The translations under genes were made by a program, and so were the position numbers. Below, in pieces: positions 37,401-52,400 of a stretch of 64,000 bases of DNA. Under the pieces are notes generated by a model that worked only from the letters and a program-made list of their open reading frames with translations, was not told the origin of the DNA and made no database searches. The stretch comes from Bugulina stolonifera. Lineage: Eukaryota; Bryozoa; Gymnolaemata; Cheilostomatida; Bugulidae. The stretch lies in NCBI GenBank assembly GCA_935421135.1, contig OW285191.1, forward strand, positions 17,872,700 through 17,936,699, given 5' to 3'. Numbering within the stretch: position 1 is the first letter of the stretch; each line of letters begins with the position of its first letter.

Positions 37401-40400
37401 AAATCATTTCCATAAACATTGGGAATATTAATTATTCAAGGCACATGCATATAAATGTAATAAGAATATGCATGTAGCTATAAAGTACTAATAGTTAGGA
37501 ATAACAGCAAATACTAAAACATTTGTTGCACAGCCACAAATGCAGGCACGGCAGCAGTATCAATTACCTGTCAACAACCTGCCCAATAGCTGCTGACAAG
37601 GTGTGACAGGACTTCTTATGACATGCTAACACGCACATGGTCAGAACAGGGGAACAACCTCCATGTGTATTCTTAAATGTGCTGTAGTGGAATTAAATTT
37701 TTACATTAAAAAGGGCACAAGCCGTAAAAGTTGCTCTTTCTCTGTATTTTTTTACTGTAGTACACTGAATCTTGACTTTTTACATATAGAAATACATCCT
37801 ATGCATGTAAATGATGAGTATGGCATGATGCAGTACCAAATAGCCTTAGCCGATGTCCAGTGTTTATAAATACCAAACTAACTCTAGTCGCCCAACTAGC
37901 CTGTGATTACAAAACTAACTAACAGGTCTTATGTAGAGTTGAATCTAGAAAAGAACAATGGTACACGAGTGTCTAAATAGTCCCATGACACTATGAAATG
38001 ATGATTTAAATTGTACAGCTCTATTTAGAACTGTTGTTATACATGTATTATTACTGCATTTTATAAATACTGTATTTTAAAAGTTGTATAAGTTGTAACC
38101 GACATCCTGGACTACACTCTCCAGAGATCAGCCCAACTGGAGGTCTAAACTACATGCTGGTCATCGCCATGAAACCAACTGTAACCTGAAAAAGCTGGAA
38201 GAGAAACGCCTAAGGCGCCACCGATGAAAGTTAAGAAGCCAAGCATTGTCACCCGTGACAGACGCGTGCCAACACACAAGTTGTAATAATATAATACATT
38301 TATGCAACTTCAGAGCATATAGAATTCAAATTGATTCATTTGTTATATTTATCAAGTATATCCCATTATCAGGCAAAAAACTGTTAGTATTGGTGAATAA
38401 TATTTCACTTTAGTGTGCAAAACTTCCTTTTACTACTATCGGAGATATTTTTAATTTTTGATCAAAACTTAAATGATGCCTTTCCTATGTTTCATTTGAT
38501 GATAAAATGAATTAAGCTTAGTGTGAAGTTTTTGTGTAAAATGCAGAGCATGGCAACTTCCTAGATGTTTATAATCCAACTATGCTCAGCTACATAAACC
38601 TTATGGTACTACATGTATTAGCTATAGCAAGTTCTAATGGTCACTATTGTTTCTACTGGACAGAACTAACACTTGAGAAAGAGTGTATCCGCTATCGATG
38701 CTTGCAATTGCAACTAGAACTGATACAGTGTGATATCTAGACAGGAGACTCCACAACTTCTGCTCAATGTAGCTATTGAAGCAGAAGTTGCCTTCTTTGT
38801 TTACTTTTAGATAATTCCCAACTACTAGCTGGAATCAATCAAACTCTATCAAAATCATGTACAGTATCAACACAGCACTGCACCTAACTGTGTACAGGAA
38901 GCCTAATCCAACTCCAACCAAACTAAAGTACACCACTCAGACTTTTCAGGAGAAACTTACACCGAAACGAAACGCAGCAACCAAAAATGATTTGCTTACA
39001 ACTTCACCAGAATAAATTAGTTGTACCAGATTTGCGCTTACCCATGGCATGTAATAAGGTTGTGTTGTCTGGTGCACCGGAGGAGGTGGCATCTGAATAG
39101 AAGGGGGTAACATTCCCTGAGAGGGGTGATAGTAGGCACTAGAGTTGTATACGGTCTGCTGGGGAACACTAGAAGGGTTCTGATGGGGACAAGAAGAGTA
39201 GAGATGCTGAGGTGACCAAACGCACTGTGTGCACCACAAGTCCATATCCAGTTCCTGGACAGACCTGGAGGATCCGCTGCCTCCTGAGAAACTCTGCATT
39301 TTATCTCCTCAAGAAGAGAGTTTTATATGCCTTGAAAAGAGCTTTGAATCAGCTGTATTTAGTAATCCAATAGAAGTATCCTTTTGCCTCAACAGAAGAA
39401 CCAGACCCGCCGAGATCTCCAACAGAGGTCTATCGGTAAACATTCAACTTCTGGACGGTTAGAGGTTGTAGTAGTAGGCCAGTAGACGAATGTAGTAGAA
39501 AATGAGATGCAGTAGTAGTAGTAGAGTAGTAACTGATCCAATACTGAGAGTGAGTGAAGCAGAGACTAGGGGGATGCATTGGCAGTATACCAGCTATTCC
39601 TTTTAACAGTACTCAACCAATGGAATCAATCAGTAGGCAAAATAACAATACACAAGACTTTATTACTAACACATGTGGCTAGATCTGTTCTCGCTATCAA
39701 CATGGAAAAGCCATTAGTTTATTGCACAGCACAGGCTTGCCCTGACAGTGGCAAAGTTTAATAATCATTATTCCAGAAATCCTATCAACGCGCTAGCTAA
39801 TTGTGCCCTCTGTATCAATTCTGGAAAGGAGTACACTAATACCTCCCCTTAATTTACCTCTGCTTGCTTTTGGTACTTAGTCTTAGTATTTAATTTGGGA
39901 ACAGAAGCTAATAACTCAGCAAATGTCACCATAATCAAGACCAGAAAGTCTGTTAAAATCGTTTCACTGCAACCATAGCAATTTGTTATAATAGGATACT
40001 GGATAAAATATACAAATTTATGATTGATTGTGAAACCAGATTCCTCAAGAGCTGATTAAACATCAGAAGTGGGAGGTTTCATTAGTTTTATTCCACTAAT
40101 TCTAAAAATCATCCAGTCTATCGCAAAAAAATAGTATTTCAAAATTTCATTAGTTACAAAGGGGAACATTCATGTATGGTTCCAATATTAGCCTAGCTTA
40201 TTAATTTTTAAGAAAAAATAGGCTGAAACGTGCAATCTACAATATTGATAACATGAATTAATTGCTCTGTCTCAATTAATAATGTACCCAATATTTGTTA
40301 TACAACACAGGCCCAGTGTACAAGCACAATATAGACTATATGTACAATGTAGACTACACTATACTAATTCCCTCAAGAATAGTGCTGATGTAAGTTAATA

Positions 40401-43400
40401 TGCTGTTCTGGCAGTCAGCATTTGGGTACATGAAGTACCCTGGTCTGTTTTCCATATTTTATACCAGTTATTACTACATGATTATAACACTATACTCACT
40501 TCAACTGCGGCACAAGTGTACAATAGAGTTAAATGCATTTGCAGGTAGTTCAACTGATATACACCTGACAATGTAATTATTGCTAAAAATATACCACCAT
40601 TCAGGTTGACGAGAAATACAGCTCTCAGATTTTATTATTATTACTACTATATGGTGACACGAATACACTGTAACTGTACAATTATTTCTATTAACTACTA
40701 AAAATGCAGTATTTAGTCCACATATACACCGCAATGTTATAATATTATCTCATTGTTGAAATGGCTATCCAGCTTACAACAACAACAAAACAACTGCTAC
40801 ATTCGGTGTTTCTGTTGTACTTTTGCAAAAAAAAATTCAAATTTATTAAAAGTTTTAAGTCTCCAATTAGGCTAACATAAGCCTTCATGTTAATGCTCAG
40901 CTATACCAGGTTATACCCATACTATGACTTGTGTTATATTGTACACCATACTGAAGTACAATGTAGTACTATTTTTGTAGATAACTGATAGTTGTACTAT
41001 TGAATGGTAAGATAATTTTATAGTTCAATTTTATTTTTTATAATTTAATTTTGTAGTATTTATATTATATAATGCCTGTACATATACATCTACTCACTAC
41101 CTAATATTTAATATTATGACTTTTGCATACGTATTATAGTTACACATACGTAAATAATTAACAGCTTTGCTCTTAGATAATGAAGATTATGAATAATTGA
41201 TAATCAACCTTTCCCAATGTTACCATAAAAAAGAGAACTGAATTCTGGATTGCACCCCTTGTTTGTTTTTACTAAAATAATGGTATAATAGACTGAATAT
41301 ATAAACATACAATGTATATGCACATTTATGCAAGTCTTAAAATAAAAATTAAATTACATGATAAACGTCAAGTTACAAGATATTCACTAAGATGTAGGCC
41401 AAAGGAAGGGTGAAAGTTGAAAGCTATTCTTGTCTGGGAGGGATGTAGGTGTATATGAAGGGAGAAGCATCGAGCATTCTATTAGAAAGATAAGACAAAT
41501 AGGGGAGCACTGATTCACACCTCTCTAAAATTAATGTCAGATGTGAGGCAGAACCACCTCCAGATGCTGTTACATAGCTACTCATTAACAACATTCACCT
41601 GCAATGCATTCAGTACAGTAACTTAATTAAAAGCAGAATCAGTGCAAGAGGAGGTAAATCCTTCCACCGCATGCTTTGTGAATTTATTTCAATATTATTC
41701 TATTGCACATGGGTTTTAGGTTTCTCACATGTCGTTGGTTTCTAAGAAGGTGCCCCACTATGCCTAGGAACTACTGATTTCAACTGATACATCACATCGC
41801 TTACTATAAATAGCTATTATACTATTATTATAATTTATTCAGCCATGTCTGGCCAATCACCTTTTAGTATTATGATTCTGTAATATTATATAGCCTAGAA
41901 CTGTAAAAATTAATAAGGTGCAACTAATAATTCTATAGATATGTAGAACTGTGCTGAGGTCAAAATTACATCCTATCTTCTTTCTATGTGTAAAATACTG
42001 CATGAATTCACAAATATTTTTACTAATGCTATCATGGCGCAAGTTTGAGGTACTTTATTATGAGTTTTATAACACTATAAAGTATAAACTTCCTACATCA
42101 GCTAAACAACTCTGCCTGCTGAGTGAAAGGGTTGACCACATTGCAGGATATAGAAACTTGTATTGCCATGTGATACTATCTGAAAGAATTTTAATGATTG
42201 AAAATATTCCAAAACAATTCTATAAAACATTTGATATCAGCAGATTATGCTGACAGCTCTGATGAAATAGTCAATTTGTGGTTGTATTTGGGTGTTGGTT
42301 TGCCTGGAGTCAGTGTAGTCAAAGTTCCCAGACTACAGTGTTGGCATTGTGAAATTAGTACTACTAACTACAGCTCTAGTACAAAATAACACTCACTACT
42401 CTATTAGTATTAGTCCCAAATCTAACTAATGCCTACTCCAAAGCAGGTCCCAACCTCCAAAAATATTACTAAATAACTAGCAAACACGTACCGATGTTAG
42501 GTCGCCACTAGTTGACTTGGGACACACATCATCTGACACAGTTTGGGATGGTGTCAGGTCAGCATAAGCAGATGCATCCACATGACCCTGTAGGATGTTC
42601 ATAGCATCCCTAATGTGGTCATCTAGAGGTAGCAGGGCTGAGTCAGGCGCAGGGTTAGGTTCTATGCTATGCTGTCAAGGGAATGCATGCATATTAGTAG
42701 ATATTACGTACATACATGTAGAGTTAGTAGACTGTAACTCTGTAAGACTTGTAGTAAAGACTGTCATCAAATGGGGTGTAGCCAGACAGTGAGTAACCAA
42801 CCAGAGTCAGTATAATCAAAGGTTAGCTGTGACCAGGATAATAGGGACTTAGATATGTCAACTAAACGTAATGTTCAGCACTATTGCAATATATATACTA
42901 CTTCATAAAAAAGTGTAAATTATAAAACTTATGTCTGCTGTCATATTTTCAACTGTAGTATAATATAGTTAATGGTATGGCTGAAAGGTGTTAGAGATCA
43001 ATGTTGACAAGGGAAAGGCGACAGAGAGCAGGCCTTCATAACCATCCACATGCGTGTGACTGTTGAGAGTACTAATGCTATGCCACATGCAACATGCTTG
43101 GTATAATATACAGTGGTTATGATATGTTACAGTATATATATACAATGATAGTATCCAAGAAATCTGATGGCCCTGAGCATGCTCGACTTACCATTGTGGT
43201 AGAAATGTCAAACTGATTTGAAGTATTTCCTGATCCTGTCCACCCAATCTTTGTATTATCTGAATAAAAAATCAATATTGTTATTACTCTTGTGATTTCT
43301 GTTAGATAAAAGTGCATAATGTAGGCTCAGGGAATAAAATAATGCAATCTACATGTAATAATAAATTTAGTTTTTCATATTTTTATCTATCTGTACATTA

Positions 43401-46400
43401 TTATTTATCTGACAGCTTTTTATAAGATGCAATACATTATAAAGAGCTAAGATGCTTTAATAAGGTAGGATTACTATGTTTCGACAGTAGTCTGTTCGGC
43501 CTTGACCATGAGACCATCTAAAATATTTTAGGTGTGGCTATCTTGAAAATTTGAACGGCTACTTAGGTTGGCCCAAAAAGGTCTGCCAAGGCACCTTATA
43601 TGTGCACCCATGAATGTGAGTTCTCCAACTGAACAAACAATCAGTCTAACCGGCTACAATGTTCTTCAAGTGACTAGTTACCATCTTATACAAGTGTACA
43701 TGCTGGTTAGCTAGCATTAAAGGCTCGGCTACACTAGAAACCGATTGTTCTTTTTCGGCCTTCGGAGCCTCGTTCTAGAGCAAATCGGCTATGCAGAGAC
43801 CAACATGTTGGTCTTCTCAGGCCACAGCATCACAGAGCTCTGTTGTGATTGGTTAATACCAGATGCAACGACTCCAATTATATAACTTATTTACAATATG
43901 CTTTGGTGATTGACTGGATATTAATTAATCAAGGCCATTAGTGGACTGGTACCACGCATTGCCTATAGAGCCATATCAACAAACAACGAAGTTGCTCTGC
44001 CAAAACTCATGGCCTCTTGTGTGCCGGAGCCTTAACAGTGTGTCCAGGCTTACCTGATACAGGAGATGTTTGGTCTGTTTGTCTGTATGTAGTTGAGCTT
44101 GGATCAGTTCCATAGAGCTACAAGAAAGTAATAGTAATAAGTCAATAACTGTCTTTTTCGAACAGTCGCATATTCCCCCAAGATACGCACCAAGTGCATG
44201 TACAGGAGAAGGATTTAATGATGGGTGGGGTGAACATTTAATAATTCTGTTTCAATAGGAATAAATGTTATTGCATTTGCTACCTCTTGAAGTTCAAACA
44301 GTGTGGAAGATGACTTCAACTAATTCAGACTTTGCAGTAAAATTATTTTAATCATGATATTGTTATAGTGGAATGATTCTATTGGATATACACATATATA
44401 CTGACTTTCACTCGTTTGAAATTGAATCTGCAACTGTTCGAAAAAGACAGTTCGAAACAGGACATTTCGAAAGGGGACAGTTCAACACAGGACAGTTCGA
44501 AACGCCAAACCCCAACCACCAGATTTCAACTAATTTCCATTTTTAACATTGTTTTTTTATTTAATTAATTAAATTAATTAATTGAAAATTATTTATCTGT
44601 AAGTTGTGTTCTTCTAAATGTTATCCACACAGTTTCTAACTGTCCGGTTGTAAAACGTCCTTTTTCGAACTGTCTTTTTCGAAATGTCCCTTTGGCATCT
44701 TGGGGTACCAATCTGAAAACTTACCATGTGAGGGGTTGAGCCAGAGGTAGTCTGTAAAGACTGGTATGTAGAGCCTGGTGTCTGATAAATACCAGCATTC
44801 TGGAGCATGTGTGCTGCTGATGGGTAGGTGGATGCACCCCCCATACTGTACATATCACCACTGGAGGGCAGGCCACGGCCATCTCCTGCAGTAATTAGAT
44901 ACAAAGTGTTGTTGAGGGCTGAGTATCACACTGGGTGGGTGGGGGGAGGGTGGGGGAGGGCGTTGTCTGCACCCAATCTACTACTGTACTCATTTTTTAA
45001 AAATCCCAACTTTTTTTTATTTTTCCAATCAAAATTTGGTAGAAAAGAATTATCCTAGCTCAGCTTTAGAACTATTGGAGATGTATTTCAGCAAAGTGAA
45101 CATGGATAGGCCTATGGTAGATGCATGTAGCTACATCAGTTACTGCTTGTAGCCTAAGTGCCATGTAGATCCCATCACATAACTATTGGGTACCATGGCT
45201 ATAGACTGTTAAACTTGAAATGGAAATTCATGCCAAACCATATTTTATTCCAGATTCTGGGTATTGTGTCTTGTCTTTAGTATTTTTGGCATACCATTAC
45301 AAGATAATAGGCCCATATCCCCATTTCATATAATTCTAAAATTCGCCGATTTTAGCAGCAGTTGAATGATCAAACAGGTAGTGTAATAAATATACCATAA
45401 ATGAGTCAGCTTGTTGCTATACAAACTATACATCCAGGAGTCAGTAGCTTATAACTATATGCAAGTACATTACTATACTGGCCCCATACTAACTTCTAGC
45501 ACATCAAACTGTCAGAATTCCATATCCTGTCAGCCATTAATATCCTCAGCTTGTAAGTTACTTGGTTATTAAATTGGACCATAAAATAAATACAGTGTAG
45601 CAAAGGCAGTTATGGAATGTTGGCATTATTCCAAAGGTATATAAAATATTATAAATTTATAAACATAGATGTACATTGTACATGTACATCCATGTTGTAT
45701 ACCCATAGAGCCAGTTCATAAAAATAATACACAATATATAAAACAACCCATTATAGTTAATGTAATTATTATAAGAGTTATAGGCCTATTAGTTATAAAC
45801 TAGGAGCACTGTATGCGTGTGTTATTTGATGGGACGACAGCAGTGCTAGCACTCACCTATGTAATAGGAAGTAGGAAAGGTTGCCGCTACACCAGACTGT
45901 GTCACTGACTGAAAATCGTCATGGTAACCCTAAAATACATGTAACAGTAGATATTTATCAGAACAAACAGAGATGTTGGAAATGTGTGTATGTAGCCTGT
46001 GTGTCAAAGTGTAATATTTCGGCAGGCCAAGGTTAATTTAACTACATGACTTTTTTGTTTCAAGCGAAAAATAAAACTCTTCTTTGAACTAAAATTAGAG
46101 AGTACTCAGCTAAAAGATTTTTGATGAGCAAATAGATATTCAGACAAGAGGAGATAACTGACAAAAGCTATCAAAGCACAACCTGCTATACAACCACTCC
46201 ATGGTCAGAAAATGGCTTACAAATAAGACCCCTGACCCCTTCATATTACACTTTGGGCCCAGGATTTACATAGTTCATGGATATTTTGGTTGGTGAGAAA
46301 CTCCCCCCCCCCCCCCCCCCCCCCTTTAAAAGACAAGCCAACAGTTTGCATAGGCAAGAAGACATATAGTCAGTAGCTACTTCCTTTTGGCTAGTCACAT

Positions 46401-49400
46401 GCTGAGAGTGGGAGCATAGAGACCTGACACAGAGATCTTCAAAGTAGAGTTTCTAATTATGTTTGAAAATTTCAACAAAATGGCAACAAATTCTGACTGA
46501 TTGTTTATGGCATCAGACGTTTATTTGACAGTGTTTTGGTTTACCTGGCCAGACTAACAGATAACAACATAGATATAGACTAGAAGCTTGTAGTGGAATA
46601 CTGTATGTGCATGGGATCAGTCACATATCAACAGCTGAGAAAACATGACTCCAGCGGCTGGTGACATGTTACTAGCTATCAGAATGCTAATCAATGATAA
46701 ATTAGCAGTAAATAACGCTCCACAAATGAACAGAAACTTCACAAACTCAAACAGCTTTCAACATTTGGTTTCACAGTTTTATTGCACCACAATATATATA
46801 TTAATAATGGCCTAATTGCTGTTTATGGTTTATGCTGATAGTTTAGTATAGTGCTGGATTGAATATAATAACTAGCGATATTGGCACTACTGCTACTACC
46901 ACCTCCAGTAATAGATACAAGGGAACTAGCTGACTCTTGTATTCTAATAACATTTTGTGCTGATAGAGGATGTAATGCAGTAAAGGTTTCTTCGATTTCA
47001 CAACTTTTTACTACTATTACATGTGCTACTGGTAATATAATTAGAGTTAGTGGCAGCAGACCCTGGTTAGTTACTATATTCATTGATACATGTTGTACAT
47101 CTACCATGTGGCACAAATAAACAGGTGGCAGGTGTGCTGTCCATCCTGGTAGCATGCACTGTCTGGGACACCTGTTGCTACCTGCTATAATAACAAGGGA
47201 TTCCCTTCCTGCATGAAATACCAGGGAATCCACAGCTACCATGTGAATGACTGATAGGTCAAAACCCACACACAGTCTGATCTATGATAATATAGTTTTA
47301 CCCGCTAAGAATAAGGACAAATTCACATTAGGACATTATCTCTTACACAACTCCACTTGTACTATAAAAAACACTTTGCAGTAGGGTGGGAATATAATAT
47401 AAAAACAGCAACCATTTAGTTTCGAATTTATACAAGTAGTCTAACATTTAAACAAGTAATCAAAAAAATACTACATACCAGTTGTGATTCATTGCTGCTG
47501 CTACTGTTAAAGTAATATCCAGTCACTCCATTCATGGTTATCAATTGCTAGTAGACCAGTAGTAGTATCAGTATATGTACTAATACTAGTAGACTAGTAG
47601 TACAGTAGTATCAGTATCTGTACTAATACTAGGACTAGTAGTTGTAGTAAAAGATAAGCCTATCTAACTAGTAACTGACAGCCACTACTACCACAATGCT
47701 GCTGTGTGTATGAGTCACTCTGATAACACAGCAGACAGTGCAGTTCACAGGCAGCACTAGCTAAGGCAGCGATTGCCTGGCATCAGATCTTTACTCCGTG
47801 TTATGGCTTCCTATTAACTGATAACTCATATACTCTAGTACACTAAATGTACAAGAGATATTCTGTTTACATTGAAAATGTCAATCCTCTCTCTTAGGAG
47901 CCTACTTAATAGGTCAGAGGTCAAACTTTTAATTGGCAACTACAGCAGCAAAATTTCTCAGAATAGACTATAGGCTGCCATCCAATTCCCAAGTGAAATA
48001 ATAGTCAGTGCTGGGCTATAGAATATGCCTAATATATTGTACGATCCAGCAGCTTTTCAGAGAGCTCATGAGCCGTGTTTAAAATTTCATATTTAAACTC
48101 ATTCTCTTGAAACTGCTTAATTGCTGCTAATATACAATAGAGCTTGTATCTTGCACAAATAAAAATAATCTTATCTTTCTGCTATAGTATGACTAGTGTT
48201 CTAGTAAACTATAAGTTGTTTACAGCAGCTTCTATATGCACAGTGGTTTATGATAATTAATATAATTAGATGTGGAGTGGTGTTACATAACATCGTCTCT
48301 GTTTATCAGAAACAAAATGAATTAAGTTGTGAGTCAGCAATAATTAGCTGCCAGTTGAGACATTACATGTACATGTGTATACTATCACTGTGTGCTATGA
48401 GTCTCTAGCCAGTGCATATTATGTAACCACCAAACAACCAGGACTGTACTAGCAAAACTCTCTGAACTTTTCGAGTTCATTTTGGTCTGTAAGCTTTTCT
48501 CTTAAAGTCAGTAATTTGTACACAACACAATGCGTACTACAATGTGTATCATAGATATATAAATATGATTACATAAAAGTTATACAGGTTGGTGTGAAAG
48601 AAACAGCAATAGGATGTTGCATAATACTTCCCCTCCCAACAGTCAAATAAGAACAAATTTGTTTCTCCTGTCAAACTTTTTGTTGAGGCCAATAGTGATG
48701 TAACCAAGATTGAATATATTATCTGATAAGCAAGGGGATGGTACTCCCACACAAATAATGATCATAATAGAGTCTAACTTACTGTTAGCTTTCCATTCTT
48801 TTCATCTGAAATGAGAAATTATAAATTGGAGTTACATGTAGTTCCAGTGTATTGTTATACATAATGACTGACACAGTGTCTTTAGCAACACCTTACATGA
48901 TAATATAAACACAATATATTTTAGACTATGCAACCAATATCGAAATGTAACAAAATTTAGACTTGTTATAAAAAATGTTAATAAAATCATTGTAAGCATG
49001 TAATTAACAATAATATTGATATCAGAATATAGCCTATGCTTAGACAGTTATCTCCGTTACGTATCATGTGGGTTATTCCCCTGTAACAACATGACGACAT
49101 ACACACTGCTGCATTAACCAACTCACCTCCATTCTTGGCAGCACTGTCTGTCTGAACTAGCAGCTATAAATATAAAAGATATTATAATATACTCATGGCA
49201 TTAAAAAATCTAGTAAGCTCATACGTGTATTACAGGTTAAAATTATTTTCGTAGAGCAATTATACACAAAGGGAACAATCACATGGGTGAACATAGTGGC
49301 TAGGCAAGGTTTATAAAATAGCATCTTGCTTAAACATAGATTTCTAACTTTTAAAGATGCCATGATCAGGGCCATTGATGAAATGATTAATTTCAGACTC

Positions 49401-52400
49401 AGCTAGATATTTCATCTTGCAGTAATTGATAGCCACCCCATTATATTCAGTTAATAACCAGGCTTGGAGTAGCTAAATTAACCACCAGGGCCAGTGAAAC
49501 CATTATTTTACACTTCAGCTAATCATTTCTGGTTTCATTAGTTTGTATATATAATTATAGCAGTGAGTAAGACTATACTCTACAGAGTCAACTACTCCTT
49601 GGTAGAACCTATATTTTACTCTAAATGAAGCAGGATTATAACATACAGAAATGCCCCATAGGATATTTACAATGTTCTAACAGACTCAATGAGATTATCG
49701 GCATCCCATGTAACATGTTGACCAGTTGTCCACTCAAGGATACTAGACAGTTGACTCATACCCAAACTCACCAACTGACAGCAAAATCTACTAAAGCAAT
49801 CTTTTGACAAGAATGCATATAACATGTTGGCCACTAAATTAATTGACTAGATTTTTCTGTTACCACCAAATATCAACTGATAACAACTACCAAACCATCT
49901 CACCCTGTTGACTGAAACCTACATATATCTACATTCAATTTCAATCAAACCTTTCAATCAGTCAATCAATCAATAATTGTGAGTCACTGTCACTCACTAA
50001 CTAACCTGGGATGCAGCACTGTGTAATGATGGGGGTTGTAAAGGAGGGAAGTTGTTGATATACTGTTGTAAGGAGTTAGATTTACTTAGATCAGTGTTAT
50101 AGTTGGATGCTGTGTTGAGATCAGGTGCACTGTTTGTGTCTTCACTACCAAATGTCTGTAATATAAACACTCAGTTTATCCACTAAACTGTGTACCATTA
50201 CACAAACTGTGTACCATTACACACACATGATCCAACAAGCCTTCATTGCTTCAAGCCTACATTGCTCTACATGGCCAGAAACATGGCACGAATAAACATA
50301 AAACAATCAGTTAATGATAGGTAGAAATTTCTGGAGGGTCAAGAAGACATTTTACAGTCTTATTACATAAGAGACAGTCCTGTTACACACATGCCATAAT
50401 GTATTATAAATAGACTTAACTCCAGGAGATATTTTAGTATAACATCAGCTACACCACAATCCTTAGGGAGTTGTCTATTCAGACAATATATCTTTGTTCA
50501 AGAGGAGGCAACTCTTCACAACTATTCAATAAGGTGCTTTACAATCATTTATGCACACTTACCCTGTAATCTGGGTTACTAGTCCAGGGCCCTACGTCAT
50601 CTAAAAATAAACATACCCTACATATCATCACACATTGGGTGTAGCTGTTCTTACACCTGCCCACCCCATAGATGTAAAGTTTCCCTGATTTCTCAAGCCA
50701 TATTTTGGTGCCCCACTCTACCAAAGTTGTACATCGGCTAATATTCTTAATCTCCACCAGCCCTTTTATTAGAGGAACTTGTAAATTTAGACTGGTACAG
50801 TTCATCAATGCATAGAGTGCATAGGGAGGAGCCACACTCACACACTCTATACAAAAAACACCAATAGCCCTATTTCCTGATTTTCAGGAAGAGAGAAGGG
50901 TCCAAGCAGACCAGTTATATTTGAGAAGGAAATCAGTGCAAGCAATACCTAGCTGAGACAGTAAGTTCACAATGATACTCTCTGTGTCAGCTTGATTCTC
51001 AATACAACTAATACATGGACTCCCCCTTCAATGACTTCTTAAACAAAGGGACTCAAGCTAAAGGCAGGCATTTAGAGCTTAGCTTATCCTACTCAGAGAG
51101 CTGGAGATAGTGATAGCCTGAGGGAGTGTTAAGTGAAAGGGGTAAGTAGGTCTAAGTGTGGATAAAGTGTACTATCTGTCAAATACACTCTTGTGTAGTC
51201 AATAGGTGCCACAGGCTAGTTATTCCACTCTAGACCTTATATTATATACTGCATTATGCAGAGCCGAACTGTTGTACAGGAAAATACCAGAGTGACTGTA
51301 TTTTGGCAGCATTATAATGAAAAGGGGACAACTCCAACTGCTGGTGAGGAAATTCATGTGGGTAATGGGCAAGCACTCTAGCAGAAGTAGATTTTTATGA
51401 TAGTATCACTACCGTATGCCCGAGGGGAATTCCATGGTAGCTACAGATATCTATGGCGTCATCAGCTACTAATAGTCTGGAATCAACCTATGTTGGTAGA
51501 AATAATGTGGTGATCAACATTATACTCGCTGTATTCATAGCCATTACACAAGTATATACAGGTTTATATACTTTGTAGGCCTGCAAACTTACAATAAGCA
51601 GTGCTCTACACTAACATGGAACTACATGTATACCAAAACGTATGGTAACAGGGAGCCGAAAACAATATAAGCCTACTTCACGCTCTCCCATTCATCAATT
51701 CTAGACCTTTATGTATGCTCTTATATTATAACGGGTGAATGGGAAAGCATAATTTTATAAATATCAGATAAGCACATATAACTAAAGATTTATCTTATTT
51801 CAACCAAATACTTGCTACTACAGTATTTACTATATTTTATTAAGAGTTGTCTTACCTCTGTACGATGAGTATATCTGAGAATCTAACTTATTGGACGTAG
51901 TGCCGGTGGTAGGTGCTGTGAATAACTGTAAGCAAACAAACAAACCTAGTATGTGACTCTGAACCTGAGATCATCATAACATCTCAATACAATGTATTCA
52001 GTATATTGTGTAACATACACTGCAATAATTTATACATTCATACTCCCAATCCAACTGTAAGCATAATATTATGCTAAGATTTGGTTCTACTAGAGATATA
52101 CAAAGTATTTGCATTTGGGAACAGATATAGTCAGTGTGAATCATGTTTGTAGCGGACAGCATGAGGTAAAATTAAGGCTACACTTTTGAGTCATTCTTGC
52201 CTCCTTTGGTATCTTGCAACACTGAAGTATAAACTATTTATGTTTGCATTGTGAGTATGTAATGGGTGGTGCATATACCGCTCCTACACCCTCACTGGCT
52301 AAGTGGCAAAATATCACAGATCCTAAACTAATCGGTGTAGAGGATAGTTATAATACTCCCTGTGATTGGAAGAGGGAGCTATAAGACTCTCTGTGATTGG

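Noticed and set aside
42198..42389. Open frames at 41951-42389
   Set aside because: No homology or splice compatibility; intronic to the E-protein gene.
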